A stretch of DNA of 64,000 bases from an uncultured Collinsella sp. (GTDB taxonomy: Bacteria > Actinomycetota > Coriobacteriia > Coriobacteriales > Coriobacteriaceae): NCBI GenBank assembly GCA_900542325.1, contig UQMY01000004.1, forward strand, positions 1 through 64,000, read 5' to 3'. The notes beneath the pieces were generated by a model. The model worked only from the letters and a program-made list of their open reading frames with translations, searched no databases and was not told the origin of the DNA. The translations under genes were made by a program, and so were the position numbers. This document shows, piece by piece, positions 17,383 through 33,041 of this stretch (positions are counted from its first letter, which is position 1; each line of letters starts with the position of its first letter).

Positions 17383-18759
17383 ATGTGGGCATACGAGACG
17401 ACGTTCTATCAGATCTATCCGCTGGGCTTTTGCGGGGCTCCGCGCGAAAACGCCGCGCCTGTTGCCGAGGATGAGCTCTTCCAAGCTGCCGGTACCGCGC
17501 CCAATCCCGATGCCCCCATCATGAAAATCGCCCAATGGGCCGATTACCTGCAGGAGTTCGGTATCGGTGCCGTGTTGATCAACCCTCCGCTTGAGTCCGA
17601 TGGCCATGGCTACGATACGCGCAGCCTGCGCCATATCGACCGCCGCCTGGGTGGAGATGCCGACTTTGCCGCCGTGTGCGAGACGCTGCATGCCCATGGC
17701 ATACGCGTGGTGCTCGATGCCGTCTTTAACCATGTGGGCCGCGGCTTCTGGGCATTCCGCGACGTGCAGGAGCGCAAGTGGGATTCGCCCTACAAGGATT
17801 GGTTCCACATCAGTTTTGACGGCGATTCCTGCTATGGCGACGGCTTTTGGTATGAGGGCTGGGAGGGCCATTTTGAGCTCGTGAAGCTCAACCTGCAAAA
17901 TCCTGCCGTAGTCGATTACCTGCTCGAGTCTGTGCGCCGTTGGGCCGATGACTTTGGCATCGACGGCCTGCGCCTGGACGTCGCCTACATGCTCGACCGC
18001 GACTTTATGCGCCGCCTGCGCTCCTTTACCCGCGAGCTCAAGCCCGACTTTGTACTGATCGGCGAGACGCTCCACGGCGACTACAACCAGATCGTCAACG
18101 ACGAGATGCTCGACTCCTGCACCAACTACGAGTGCTACAAGGGCCTGTATTCCAGCTTTAACTCAGTCAATATGTTCGAGATCGCCCATTCGCTGCATCG
18201 CCAGTTTGGCGGCGACCCGTGGTGCATCTACCGCGGCAAACACCTGCTGTCGTTTGTCGACAACCACGACGTGCCGCGTCTGGCCAGCATCCTCACCGAC
18301 AAGTCGTGCCTGCGTCCCGCCTATGGCATGCTCTTTGGCATGCCGGGAATCCCGTGCGTCTACTATGGCAGCGAGTGGGGAATTGCCGGCGAAAAGGGCG
18401 GCCCCGATGGCGACTGGGCGCTGCGACCTGCGCTCAATGCGCCTGCGCCCAACGAGCTGACGGCGTTCATCACGCAGCTCGCGCACCTTCGTTCGGCCGA
18501 CGACGCGGCGGCACGCGCTCTCAACTACGGCGCGTACCGTAACGTGGTGATTCAAAACAAGCAGCTGCTGTTCGAGCGTGCCTGCGACGACGCCACGGTG
18601 CTCGTGGCGGTGAATGCCGTGGACGAGACCTATTCCTTTACAGCCGGCGAGCTCAACGGGTCCTTTGTCGACCTGCTTGCCGACGACGCGCCCACGGTCG
18701 AGCTGGCGGGCACGCTTGAGCTTGCGCCCTATGAGGTGCGTTATCTGCTGAGGGTCTAG
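17383..18759 (+). CDS. GH13 alpha-amylase family glycosidase
   Basis: A 458-residue cytoplasmic enzyme of the alpha-amylase clan. The catalytic triad is visible as nucleophile Asp199 in GLRLDVAYML, acid/base Glu228 in LIGETLHGD and Asp296 in FVDNHDVPRL. The first conserved region, DAVFNHVGRGF, is also present. It lacks a signal peptide and carbohydrate-binding modules, so it probably acts on imported maltodextrins or similar alpha-glucans as a neopullulanase-, glucosidase- or phosphorylase-like member. GGGAGG precedes the ATG. The glycosylase gene starts three bases after its stop, so the two are co-transcribed. Exact specificity is not determinable. Confidence 0.9.
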   Translation: MWAYETTFYQIYPLGFCGAPRENAAPVAEDELFQAAGTAPNPDAPIMKIAQWADYLQEFGIGAVLINPPLESDGHGYDTRSLRHIDRRLGGDADFAAVCETLHAHGIRVVLDAVFNHVGRGFWAFRDVQERKWDSPYKDWFHISFDGDSCYGDGFWYEGWEGHFELVKLNLQNPAVVDYLLESVRRWADDFGIDGLRLDVAYMLDRDFMRRLRSFTRELKPDFVLIGETLHGDYNQIVNDEMLDSCTNYECYKGLYSSFNSVNMFEIAHSLHRQFGGDPWCIYRGKHLLSFVDNHDVPRLASILTDKSCLRPAYGMLFGMPGIPCVYYGSEWGIAGEKGGPDGDWALRPALNAPAPNELTAFITQLAHLRSADDAAARALNYGAYRNVVIQNKQLLFERACDDATVLVAVNAVDETYSFTAGELNGSFVDLLADDAPTVELAGTLELAPYEVRYLLRV

Positions 18760-18762
18760 CCC

Positions 18763-19326
18763 ATGCCTGCGTCTGACGAGGGCTATCAACATATTGAGCA
18801 TGGGTTTGAGCCCGTGTTCGACCGGCACTCGCGCGTTTTGGTGCTCGGGTCATTCCCCTCGGTGCTTTCGCGCGCCAATGCCTTTTACTATGGCAACCCT
18901 CAGAACCGCTTTTGGCGCGTGATAGCGGCATGCCTCGGTGCGCCTGTGCCACCCAATGAGGGCGATCCTTTGGCGGACGGTACGCCGGCGACACTCGACG
19001 CCTCGATTGCCGCCAAGCGATTCATGCTCCTCGACGGCGGCGTAGCCCTGTGGGATGTGATCGAGAGCTGCGATATCAAGGGCTCGAGTGACGCTAGTAT
19101 TCGTAACGTCGTGCCGGCACACATCGAGCTCATCACCAGCAACGTGTCCATTGAGCAGGTAATATGCAACGGTGGCACGGCGGGGCGCCTCTACAAGCGC
19201 TATCTACAGGAGCGGACGGGCCTGCCCGCTGTCATATTGCCGTCAACAAGTCCCGCTAACGCGGCCTGGCGCCTGGAGCGCCTCGTTGAGTGCTGGCGCG
19301 AGGCCGTTGACTGGGGTGCTCGATAA
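18763..19326 (+). CDS. DNA-deoxyinosine glycosylase (uracil-DNA glycosylase superfamily)
   Basis: A 187-residue base-excision repair enzyme. GSFPSVLSR with FYYGNPQNRFW and the LPSTSPANA motif identify the hypoxanthine-DNA glycosylase family (UDG superfamily family 6 or a close relative). It would remove deaminated adenine from DNA. The start ATG is three bases after the stop of the GH13 gene. The operon partner has no obvious functional link. The stop codon lies in a hairpin shared with the convergent gene. Confidence 0.88.
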   Translation: MPASDEGYQHIEHGFEPVFDRHSRVLVLGSFPSVLSRANAFYYGNPQNRFWRVIAACLGAPVPPNEGDPLADGTPATLDASIAAKRFMLLDGGVALWDVIESCDIKGSSDASIRNVVPAHIELITSNVSIEQVICNGGTAGRLYKRYLQERTGLPAVILPSTSPANAAWRLERLVECWREAVDWGAR

Positions 19327-19347
19327 TTTAGATAGTTGATTGAGCAC
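19316..19347. terminator. hairpin between convergent genes
   Basis: GTGCTCGAT and ATTGAGCAC pair (one G-T wobble) across the two convergent stop codons, which are one base apart. No T-tract is obvious on either side, so termination is an inference from position. Confidence 0.5.
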
Positions 19348-19990
19348 GGGTGCCGAGACGTTTGATGATGGCGTGCCAGATTGACGTGGGCACGGCGGGC
19401 TTGGCGAAAACCACGCCATCTGCTGTGACATCCCCGGTGTCGCCGCCGCCGAGTCGTTGGGCGTGCTCAACCGAGCAGCCCATGCGCACGGCGCCTACCA
19501 GCTTATCCATCGCTTCGGAAAACGGCCGTCGCAGAAGTCCCATGCGTGGGGAATGGTGAAGCGCCGCGATGCCGCTGCCGGCACAGATGACAACGCCGCC
19601 GCACCACGTTAGCCTACGGAGTTCGCAAGCTTGGCGCAGGCACTCGATATACCGGTGCGCCTCCTCGGTGCGCCCACAGGTGGCTTGAACGACGACATAG
19701 ACGCGCGTTCCCGTATTGCCAAAGCGATCGAGTGCTTGTTGAGCGGCGGATGCCGCCTCATCGTTGGGCTTATCCGTAATCGCGAGCACAATGCCATCGA
19801 CGGCGGCATCGGCGTCATTCGCCTTCAAGTCGACCGGGCGGGGGAGCGCGGTGCCGGAAAGCCGGGCATAGGCCGCGATGGCATCCTGCAGGTCCCAGAG
19901 CAAAAACTCAAGATCGGCGCTATTGGGAATACTGACGTATGCAATCTTCTGCAGTGTTTTGGGCTTATTGCCCTGCGGATCTGTCTCCAT
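19328..19990 (-). CDS. flavodoxin-fold-like hypothetical protein
   Basis: A 220-residue soluble protein. The segment VYVVVQATCGRTEEAHRYI, followed by LTWCGGVVICAGSG, recalls the flavodoxin-like NAD(P)H oxidoreductase family, in which a beta strand and glycine-rich loop bind FMN. The residues that would confirm FMN binding are weak, and the N-terminal strand is not a clear T-x-T-G-x-T loop. AAGGAGG precedes the ATG. It is convergent with the glycosylase gene and divergent from the aminotransferase gene. I do not recognise the function. Confidence 0.65.
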   Translation of the reverse strand: METDPQGNKPKTLQKIAYVSIPNSADLEFLLWDLQDAIAAYARLSGTALPRPVDLKANDADAAVDGIVLAITDKPNDEAASAAQQALDRFGNTGTRVYVVVQATCGRTEEAHRYIECLRQACELRRLTWCGGVVICAGSGIAALHHSPRMGLLRRPFSEAMDKLVGAVRMGCSVEHAQRLGGGDTGDVTADGVVFAKPAVPTSIWHAIIKRLGTRAQSTI

Positions 19991-20083
19991 GCCGCCTCCT
20001 TTCCGGTTCGTTTCCGTTTAGGTTACACCGTCTGGCGGCGCCTCGCCGCGCTATCCTAGTGCAACCCTTACGAAAGGAACGCC

Positions 20084-21220
20084 ATGCGCCTGCCCATGAA
20101 TACCTCGCTTGCCACGCTCAAGCCTTCCGGCATCCGCCGGATCAACGCGCTCGCCGCTCAGCACCCGGGGTGCATCGCGCTCGCGCTTGGCGAGCCCGAT
20201 TTTCCCACGCCCGATGTGATTGGCGCCGAGGTGACTACCTCGCTGGTGCGCGGTGACACGCACTATCCGCCCAACAACGGTCGCCCCGCCCTGCGCGAGG
20301 CGCTGTCTGCCTACATGGGCGACGCGGGTCTTACGTTTTCTGCCGACGAGGTCATCCTGACCGACGGCGCGACCGAGGCCCTGTCGGCAACGTTCATGGC
20401 TATGCTCAACCCTGGTGACGAGGTCATTATCCCCACACCGGCCTTTGGCCTGTACGAGAGCATCGTCGTGGCCAACCACGCCAAAGCAGTCTTTTTGGAT
20501 ATAGAGCCCGCACAGTTTCAGATTGACGAGCACGCGCTTCGTTCCTGCGTGACGCCGGCGACCAAAGCCATCGTCATTTGCTCGCCCAACAATCCCACGG
20601 GCTGTATCCTCAACGCGGCTTCGCTCGACGCCGTGGCGCACGTGGCGGAGCGGACGGGCATCTACGTGGTCTGCGACGACGTCTACAACCGCCTGGTCTA
20701 TGTGGATGGCTACGAGCGCTTTGCCCAGCGTCACCCGGAGCTGCGTGAGCAGACGGTAGTCATCGAGAGCTTTTCCAAACCCTGGGCCATGACCGGCTGG
20801 CGCTTGGGCTGGCTCGCAGCCGCAGCCCACGTCATCGCCGAGATCGCAAAAGCTCACCAATACTTAGTATCGAGTGCCGTCTCCTTCGAAATGGACGCCG
20901 CAGCCAGAGCCCTCACCGTCGACCCAACCCCCATGCTCGAAGTCTACCGAGCCCGCCGCGAGCGCGTACTCGCAGCCTTAGACGCCATGGGCCTCGACGC
21001 AGTAGAACCAGCAGGAGCCTTCTACGCCTTCCCCAGCATCAAACAGTACGGCCTAACAAGCGAAGATTTCTGCATCAAAGCCATCAAAGAAGCAAACGTA
21101 GCCCTAGTCCCAGGCGACTGTTTCGGCTGCGAAGGCCACATTCGCCTAAGCTACTGCGTCTCCGACAAAGACCTAGACGAAGGCCTCAATCGCCTGTCCA
21201 CCTTCATTTCAACCTTATAG
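20084..21220 (+). CDS. class I/II PLP-dependent aminotransferase
   Basis: A 378-residue fold-type I aminotransferase. It has GEPDFPTP at the N-terminus, the cofactor motif NNPTG, CDDVYNRL with the pyridine-N aspartate, and the Schiff-base lysine in SFSKPWAMTGWRLGW. The closest families are aspartate or aromatic aminotransferases; the amino donor cannot be assigned. AAAGGAA precedes the ATG. From about base 20815 to the stop, codons switch abruptly from G-ending (GCG, GTG, GAG, CTG) to A-ending (GCA, GTA, GAA, CTA, CCA) while the protein stays normal, so the 3' third has a different mutational or recombinational history. Confidence 0.93.
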   Translation: MRLPMNTSLATLKPSGIRRINALAAQHPGCIALALGEPDFPTPDVIGAEVTTSLVRGDTHYPPNNGRPALREALSAYMGDAGLTFSADEVILTDGATEALSATFMAMLNPGDEVIIPTPAFGLYESIVVANHAKAVFLDIEPAQFQIDEHALRSCVTPATKAIVICSPNNPTGCILNAASLDAVAHVAERTGIYVVCDDVYNRLVYVDGYERFAQRHPELREQTVVIESFSKPWAMTGWRLGWLAAAAHVIAEIAKAHQYLVSSAVSFEMDAAARALTVDPTPMLEVYRARRERVLAALDAMGLDAVEPAGAFYAFPSIKQYGLTSEDFCIKAIKEANVALVPGDCFGCEGHIRLSYCVSDKDLDEGLNRLSTFISTL

Positions 21221-21266
21221 CCCAACGGGACTCAACACATCAGTCCACCGACATAAGGGTTATGCG

Positions 21267-21508
21267 TGGGGCGCGCCGGCCAACGGCAACCCTGGCTGCC
21301 CCAAAGTCAACACAGGTCGCGCCGCCAAAGGCCAGGCGCAAGCTTTTCGTAGATTCCGCACGAGCCGAAGAGCACTAAATGTGCTCTTCGTGCGAGCCCA
21401 GGACCTGACCGAGCGAAAAGCTTGCGCCTGGCCTTTGGCGGCGCGACCGAGATGGTGGAATTGTGTGCAGCCAGGGTTGCCGTTGACCGACGCCGGGGTC
21501 CCCGCCAT
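21267..21508 (+). repeat. giant stem-loop element, copy A
   Basis: An imperfect outer stem (about 21267-21299 with 21467-21495) encloses a perfect 34-bp stem (21316-21349 with 21414-21447). The 64-nt core holds TTCCGCACG, a central hairpin GAAGAGCAC-TAAAT-GTGCTCTTC (21367-21389), GTGCG and CAGGAC. The core is shared with copies at 34276-34414 and 51541-51690, whose long stems are unrelated in sequence. The outer stem overlaps the -35 box of rplJ. No T-tract follows. I do not recognise the element. Confidence 0.85.
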
Positions 21509-21511
21509 AAT
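21483..21511 (+). promoter_or_regulatory. rplJ promoter
   Basis: TTGACC, a 17-base spacer and CATAAT. The -35 box is part of the outer arm of the stem-loop element, so promoter and element overlap. Confidence 0.7.
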
Positions 21512-21532
21512 ACTTTCGGTTCACGCACGAAT

Positions 21533-21663
21533 CCGCTGCCAGAGACAGCCGGTGCAAACGGGCATCGCCCGCGAGCTTAATGGGATATCCCGCCAGCCGA
21601 GGTGGTCGAGTAGATATGTCTTCTCGCCCCCGTCGCTCATGCAGCGCGGGGGCTTTCTTTTTG
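21533..21663 (+). promoter_or_regulatory. L10 leader with attenuator
   Basis: The leader contains CAGAGACAGCCGGTGC, GCTTAATG and CCAGCCGAGGTGG, the conserved blocks of the L10 (L12-complex) binding leader. A GC-rich hairpin (21626-21653) with TTTCTTTTT follows, which is a plausible attenuator. L10 bound to the leader would favour termination before rplJ. Confidence 0.85.
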
Positions 21664-21727
21664 GACATGCCCCCGTCACGTCCTTGTGGCGGACCGTGCC
21701 CGGAAAGAATTCGAGGAGGTGTAATTT

Positions 21728-22249
21728 ATGCCCCAGCAGTACAAAATCGACAAGGTTGCAGAGATCGAGTCCCGTATCGCCGAGAACGCCGGTCTGTTCG
21801 TCGTCAACTACAACGGTCTGACGGTTAAGCAGGCTCAGGAGCTGCGTCATCAGCTTCGCGAGTGCGGCGCCGAGATGAAGGTCTACAAGAACAACCTGGT
21901 CAAGATCGCTCTCAAGAACCAGGAGCAGCCCGAGATCGACGAGATCCTCGCCGGCCCCGTCGCTTATGTGTTCTACGAGACCGAGCCGGTCGAGGCCGCT
22001 AAGGCCCTTAAGGACTTCTCCGCTAAGTCCAAGGGCGTCCTTGAGATCAAGGGCGGTATCTCCGACGGCAAGGCCGTTTCCGCTGATGATGTTAAGGCTA
22101 TCGCCGAGCTGCCCACCAAGGATCAGCTTCTCGGTCAGATCGCCGGTCTCATCTCCGGTTTCGCTCGCGACATTGCTGTCTGCGTCAACGGCGTTTCCTC
22201 TGGTCTCGCTCGTTCGATCCAGCAGGTCTCCGAGCAGAAGGCAGCCTAG
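21728..22249 (+). CDS. rplJ: 50S ribosomal protein L10
   Basis: A 173-residue stalk base protein. The N-terminus IESRIAENAGLFVVNYNGLT and NNLVKIAL are typical. It anchors L7/L12 dimers to 23S rRNA through its C-terminal helix and represses its own operon through the leader just upstream. GAGGAGG precedes the ATG. rplK and rplA, which usually lie upstream, are absent here; their place is taken by the stem-loop element and aminotransferase gene. Confidence 0.97.
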   Translation: MPQQYKIDKVAEIESRIAENAGLFVVNYNGLTVKQAQELRHQLRECGAEMKVYKNNLVKIALKNQEQPEIDEILAGPVAYVFYETEPVEAAKALKDFSAKSKGVLEIKGGISDGKAVSADDVKAIAELPTKDQLLGQIAGLISGFARDIAVCVNGVSSGLARSIQQVSEQKAA

Positions 22250-22351
22250 TCGCTGTTTTCACCCGCGGCGGCAACGCCGCACCCCTGGCGCATTCGCGCC
22301 GTGTTTTAACTGATCTCCGTGCACAGACACGGAAACCGAAAGGACTTAGAA

Positions 22352-22729
22352 ATGGCTAAGCTTACCACCGATGAGATCATCGATGCTCTTAAGGAAATGA
22401 CCCTTCTCGAGGCTTCCGAGCTCGTCAAGGCTATCGAGGACACCTTCGGCGTTTCCGCCGCTGCTCCTGCCGCTGTTGTCGCCGCTCCCGCTGCTGGCGC
22501 TGCTGAGGCCGAGGAGAAGACCGAGTTTGACGTCGTGCTCGAGGGCTTCGGCGACAACAAGATCCAGGTCATCAAGGCCGTCCGTGAGCTCACCAACCTT
22601 GGCCTGAAGGAGGCCAAGGAGGTCGTCGAGGGCGCTCCCAAGGCTGTTCTCGAGGGTGCCAAGAAGGAGGACGCCGAGGCTGCCAAGGAGAAGCTCGAGG
22701 CTGCTGGCGCTGCTGTCACCCTCAAGTAA
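22352..22729 (+). CDS. rplL: 50S ribosomal protein L7/L12
   Basis: A 125-residue stalk protein. It has the N-terminal dimerisation domain (IIDALKEMTLLEASELVKAI), an Ala-rich hinge and the C-terminal factor-binding domain with KTEFDVVL, GLKEAKEVVEGAPK and the closing VTLK. It recruits translational GTPases such as EF-G. GAAAGGAC precedes the ATG; an in-frame upstream ATG is ignored. Terminator directly follows, so rplJ-rplL is a closed two-gene unit. Confidence 0.98.
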   Translation: MAKLTTDEIIDALKEMTLLEASELVKAIEDTFGVSAAAPAAVVAAPAAGAAEAEEKTEFDVVLEGFGDNKIQVIKAVRELTNLGLKEAKEVVEGAPKAVLEGAKKEDAEAAKEKLEAAGAAVTLK

Positions 22730-22757
22730 TCAGGCTTTCTCGCCAGATTTCTTTGCA

Positions 22758-22790
22758 GACGGGGTTCGCATTGCGAGCCCCGTCTTTTTT
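22758..22790 (+). terminator. rplJL terminator
   Basis: GACGGGGTTCGC pairs with GCGAGCCCCGTC (one G-T wobble) around a three-base loop and is followed by six T residues. Confidence 0.93.
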
Positions 22791-22919
22791 GTTTTTTGGC
22801 CCCTCGGCATCGGTTGCTCAAACTGCCATGTTCTGTGATTTGCGTCGTATCGGGTGCCCTGTCGTTGGGCAATAAAATTGCACCATTCGAGCAATAATTT
22901 GCGTTGACCTGCTGAAGAA

Positions 22920-22947
22920 TTGTCTCTGCCTTGTAGCGACATATAGT
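22920..22947 (+). promoter_or_regulatory. galU promoter
   Basis: TTGTCT, 16 bases, TATAGT. The rest of the 314-bp gap between rplL and galU holds the terminator and a small GC hairpin near 23008-23022; nothing else is recognised. Confidence 0.5.
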
Positions 22948-23043
22948 TCCAGCGGTAAGATGCTTGGGTATCGCAATTTGGTCTGCGGCTGTGCGCCGCA
23001 CGCACGGGGCGCTTTTGCGCCTGCGAAAGGATCTTTGAATAAC

Positions 23044-23952
23044 ATGAAGGCAATCATCCCCGCCGCCGGTCTTGGCACGCGTTTTCTGCCTGGCACCAAG
23101 TGCACGCCCAAAGAAATGCTACCGGTGCTCGACAAGCCGGTCATCCAGTATGTCGTCGAGGAGGCACTCGACCCCGAGGAGGTCGACGACGCCATCATCG
23201 TTACCTCGCCCGGCAAGCCCGAGCTGCTGAACTACTTCCAGCCCGACCGTTCGCTCGAGAACCTGTTGCGCGAGCGCGGCAAGAACGCCTATGCCGATGC
23301 CGTCGCCCACGCTGGCGGTATGCCGGTCGACTTCCGTTATCAGTACGAGCCCAAGGGCCTCGGCCATGCTATTCGCTCTGCTGCCGACGCCGTGGCAGGG
23401 GAGAACTTCCTGGTTCTTCTGGGCGACTACGTTGTACCTAACCGCGACATCTGCGACAAGATGCTCGCCGTTTCCAAGGAGCACGGTGGCGCTTCGGTTA
23501 TCGCCGTCGCTGCTTGCTCGCCCGAGGAAGTCAGCCGCTACGGTGTTATCGCCGGCGAGCGCGTCGGTTCGCTCGAGGGCGCCGAGGACGTTGCCGATGC
23601 CGAGCCGGGCGCTGTCTGGCGTATCGGCGGTCTGGTTGAGAAGCCCGCTCCCGAGGCTGCTCCGTCCAACCTGTACATCGTCGGTCGCTACCTGCTGAGC
23701 CCGCTGGTCATGGACTTGCTGGCAGATCAGCAGGCCGGCAAGGGCGGCGAGATCCAGCTCACCGACGCCATGGCCCGTTCGCTCGACCGCGAGGCCATGT
23801 ATGCCGTCGTCATCGACCCGCTGTCGGGCTACGACACCGGCACTCCCTCTGGTTGGATGGCCACCAACGCCCTCATGGCTGCAAGCGACCCCCGCTTTGC
23901 CGATGCCTTCTGGGATGCCATCGACGAGCGCGGCGGATTGATGCGCAAGTAA
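23044..23952 (+). CDS. galU: UTP-glucose-1-phosphate uridylyltransferase
   Basis: A 302-residue nucleotidyltransferase making UDP-glucose from UTP and glucose-1-phosphate for cell-surface glycans and galactose use. The N-terminal loop PAAGLGTRFLPGTK, the EMLPVLDKP block, YEPKGLGHAI and LLGDY identify GalU. GTPSGW near the C-terminus closes the active site. The ATG is preceded by GAAAGGAT. It is monocistronic with its own terminator, between two ribosome and RNA-polymerase operons. Confidence 0.96.
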   Translation: MKAIIPAAGLGTRFLPGTKCTPKEMLPVLDKPVIQYVVEEALDPEEVDDAIIVTSPGKPELLNYFQPDRSLENLLRERGKNAYADAVAHAGGMPVDFRYQYEPKGLGHAIRSAADAVAGENFLVLLGDYVVPNRDICDKMLAVSKEHGGASVIAVAACSPEEVSRYGVIAGERVGSLEGAEDVADAEPGAVWRIGGLVEKPAPEAAPSNLYIVGRYLLSPLVMDLLADQQAGKGGEIQLTDAMARSLDREAMYAVVIDPLSGYDTGTPSGWMATNALMAASDPRFADAFWDAIDERGGLMRK

Positions 23953-23973
23953 GCCTTCGGGCATCGACATTTA

Positions 23974-24006
23974 CGGGCGCGGACTTCGGTTCGTGCCCGT
24001 TTTTTA
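23974..24006 (+). terminator. galU terminator
   Basis: ACGGGC and GCCCGT close a stem with internal mismatches, followed by TTTTTTAT. Confidence 0.85.
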
Positions 24007-24138
24007 TAAGAGCTGCGATTGCCGGCCCTCTGTTCACAGAAAATATATGAACAGATGTTCGATATACATACATCTACCTGCGTGTTTTCTGTCGAAAAAC
24101 TTTGCTACTCCAAAAACTCAATCGCGTCAAGGCTTTTC

Positions 24139-24166
24139 TTGCCCAACGGTCGGTACCTGATAAACT
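24139..24166 (+). promoter_or_regulatory. rpoBC promoter
   Basis: TTGCCC, 16 bases, TAAACT, about 75 bases upstream of the rpoB GTG. The upstream 130 bases are AT-rich with no gene. Confidence 0.5.
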
Positions 24167-24239
24167 ATTAGGTTGCGATAACTGGCGAAGCTATGCCTCG
24201 CCAACCCACCGAGCATTTCCGTGAAGGAGGAAAAACCTG

Positions 24240-27731
<3,492 letters not shown>

Positions 27732-27737
27732 TTGACT

Positions 27738-32213
<4,476 letters not shown>

Positions 32214-32219
32214 TTAGTT

Positions 32220-32357
32220 CCGCCGTTCTAACGAACGGCGGCGACCTCCGTCGCTGCGCGGCCCCCAGAGCTACAATCTGTCATTCAAAAGGCAGGGCAT
32301 GACCAAAAGGTCAATGCCCTGCCTTTTTCATGCCACCTTGTACGCTCTGGGGGCCGC
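32220..32357 (+). repeat. structured 3' element, copy E
   Basis: Begins seven bases after the rpoC stop. Hairpin 1 is CCGCCGTTC / GAACGGCGG. A perfect 14-bp outer stem (32258-32271 with 32344-32357) encloses an inner stem of 14 bp with one bulge (32291-32304 with 32309-32323), loop AAAA, followed by TTTTTCA. It shares linkers with the copy after the esterase gene (13168-13303). The inner stem plus T-tract could act as the rpoBC terminator. Confidence 0.8.
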
Positions 32358-32400
32358 TCGCTTGCGTATGCTCAACCTGTTGCGTTCCGTTGATCCCTTG

Positions 32401-32436
32401 CCAAAAAGGGACAGGTTTATTTGGTCGGTTTTTCAT
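32401..32436 (+). repeat. GGGACAGGTTTATT repeat, left copy
   Basis: About 36 bases, starting CCAAAAAGGGACAGG and ending GGTCGGTTTTTCAT. An inverted copy lies at 34210-34246, so the ECF sigma/anti-sigma pair is bracketed by the two. Confidence 0.75.
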
Positions 32437-32445
32437 GCTTGAATT

Positions 32446-32474
32446 TGAAACATTTCGCCCGACAAGAGCGTATC
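32446..32474 (+). promoter_or_regulatory. candidate ECF-sigma promoter
   Basis: TGAAAC, 17 bases, CGTATC, about 50 bases upstream of the sigma gene. It fits the GAAAC/CGT pattern of ECF promoters better than sigma-70 and suggests autoregulation. Confidence 0.5.
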
Positions 32475-32522
32475 TATGGTGAGGGCCTCATCGAGAACCA
32501 TTAATGTCACCGGGAGGTGATT

Positions 32523-33041
32523 ATGGAAGAACAAGCTTTTAGACAGGCGGTCGAAGACCACCGGGATGTCGTGTTTCGAATCGCTTTGACGTACCTGCGC
32601 GATCGCGCCGACGCCGACGATGTCGCTCAAGACGTCTTTCTAAAGTTACTCAAAAGCGATACGCATTTTGAAAGCTGGGAGCATCTTCGCCGATGGCTTA
32701 TCCGGGTCACGATCAATGAATGCAAATCGCTCTTTCGAAAGCCATGGAGGCGTGTGGAGGATATTGAGAACCTGGCCGATTCGCTTTCGACGGCGCAGGA
32801 TGAGACTAGGGCCGTCCTATTAGACGTCATGCGGCTTCCGGAACGATTCCGTATCCCCATCGTGCTCTATTACTATCTGGGCTTTTCGACCTCAGAGATT
32901 GCCGAGTTATTGCATGTGCCAGCCGCGACCGTTCGAACGCGTTTAGCTCGCGGTAGATCGAAGCTCAAGTTCATCCTAGAGGAGGGCGACCGTGAAATCC
33001 AACCAGATCAAGCAGGCCTTCGAGTCCGTCCAAGCCGATAG
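32523..33041 (+). CDS. ECF-type sigma factor
   Basis: A 172-residue sigma-70 family protein with only regions 2 and 4. Region 2 is in FRIALTYLRDRADADDVAQD and the region-4 helix-turn-helix in GFSTSEIAELLHVPAATVRT. It would direct polymerase to stress or envelope genes when released by its anti-sigma partner. ATG is chosen over the GTG two codons upstream because GGGAGG gives correct spacing. The last 50 bases overlap the next gene, so the two are translationally coupled. Confidence 0.93.
   Translation: MEEQAFRQAVEDHRDVVFRIALTYLRDRADADDVAQDVFLKLLKSDTHFESWEHLRRWLIRVTINECKSLFRKPWRRVEDIENLADSLSTAQDETRAVLLDVMRLPERFRIPIVLYYYLGFSTSEIAELLHVPAATVRTRLARGRSKLKFILEEGDREIQPDQAGLRVRPSR

Noticed and set aside
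21267..21508. Reading the giant stem-loops as retron msr-msd RNAs.
   Set aside because: No reverse transcriptase gene lies near any of the three copies, and the conserved core has no recognisable branching-guanosine arrangement.
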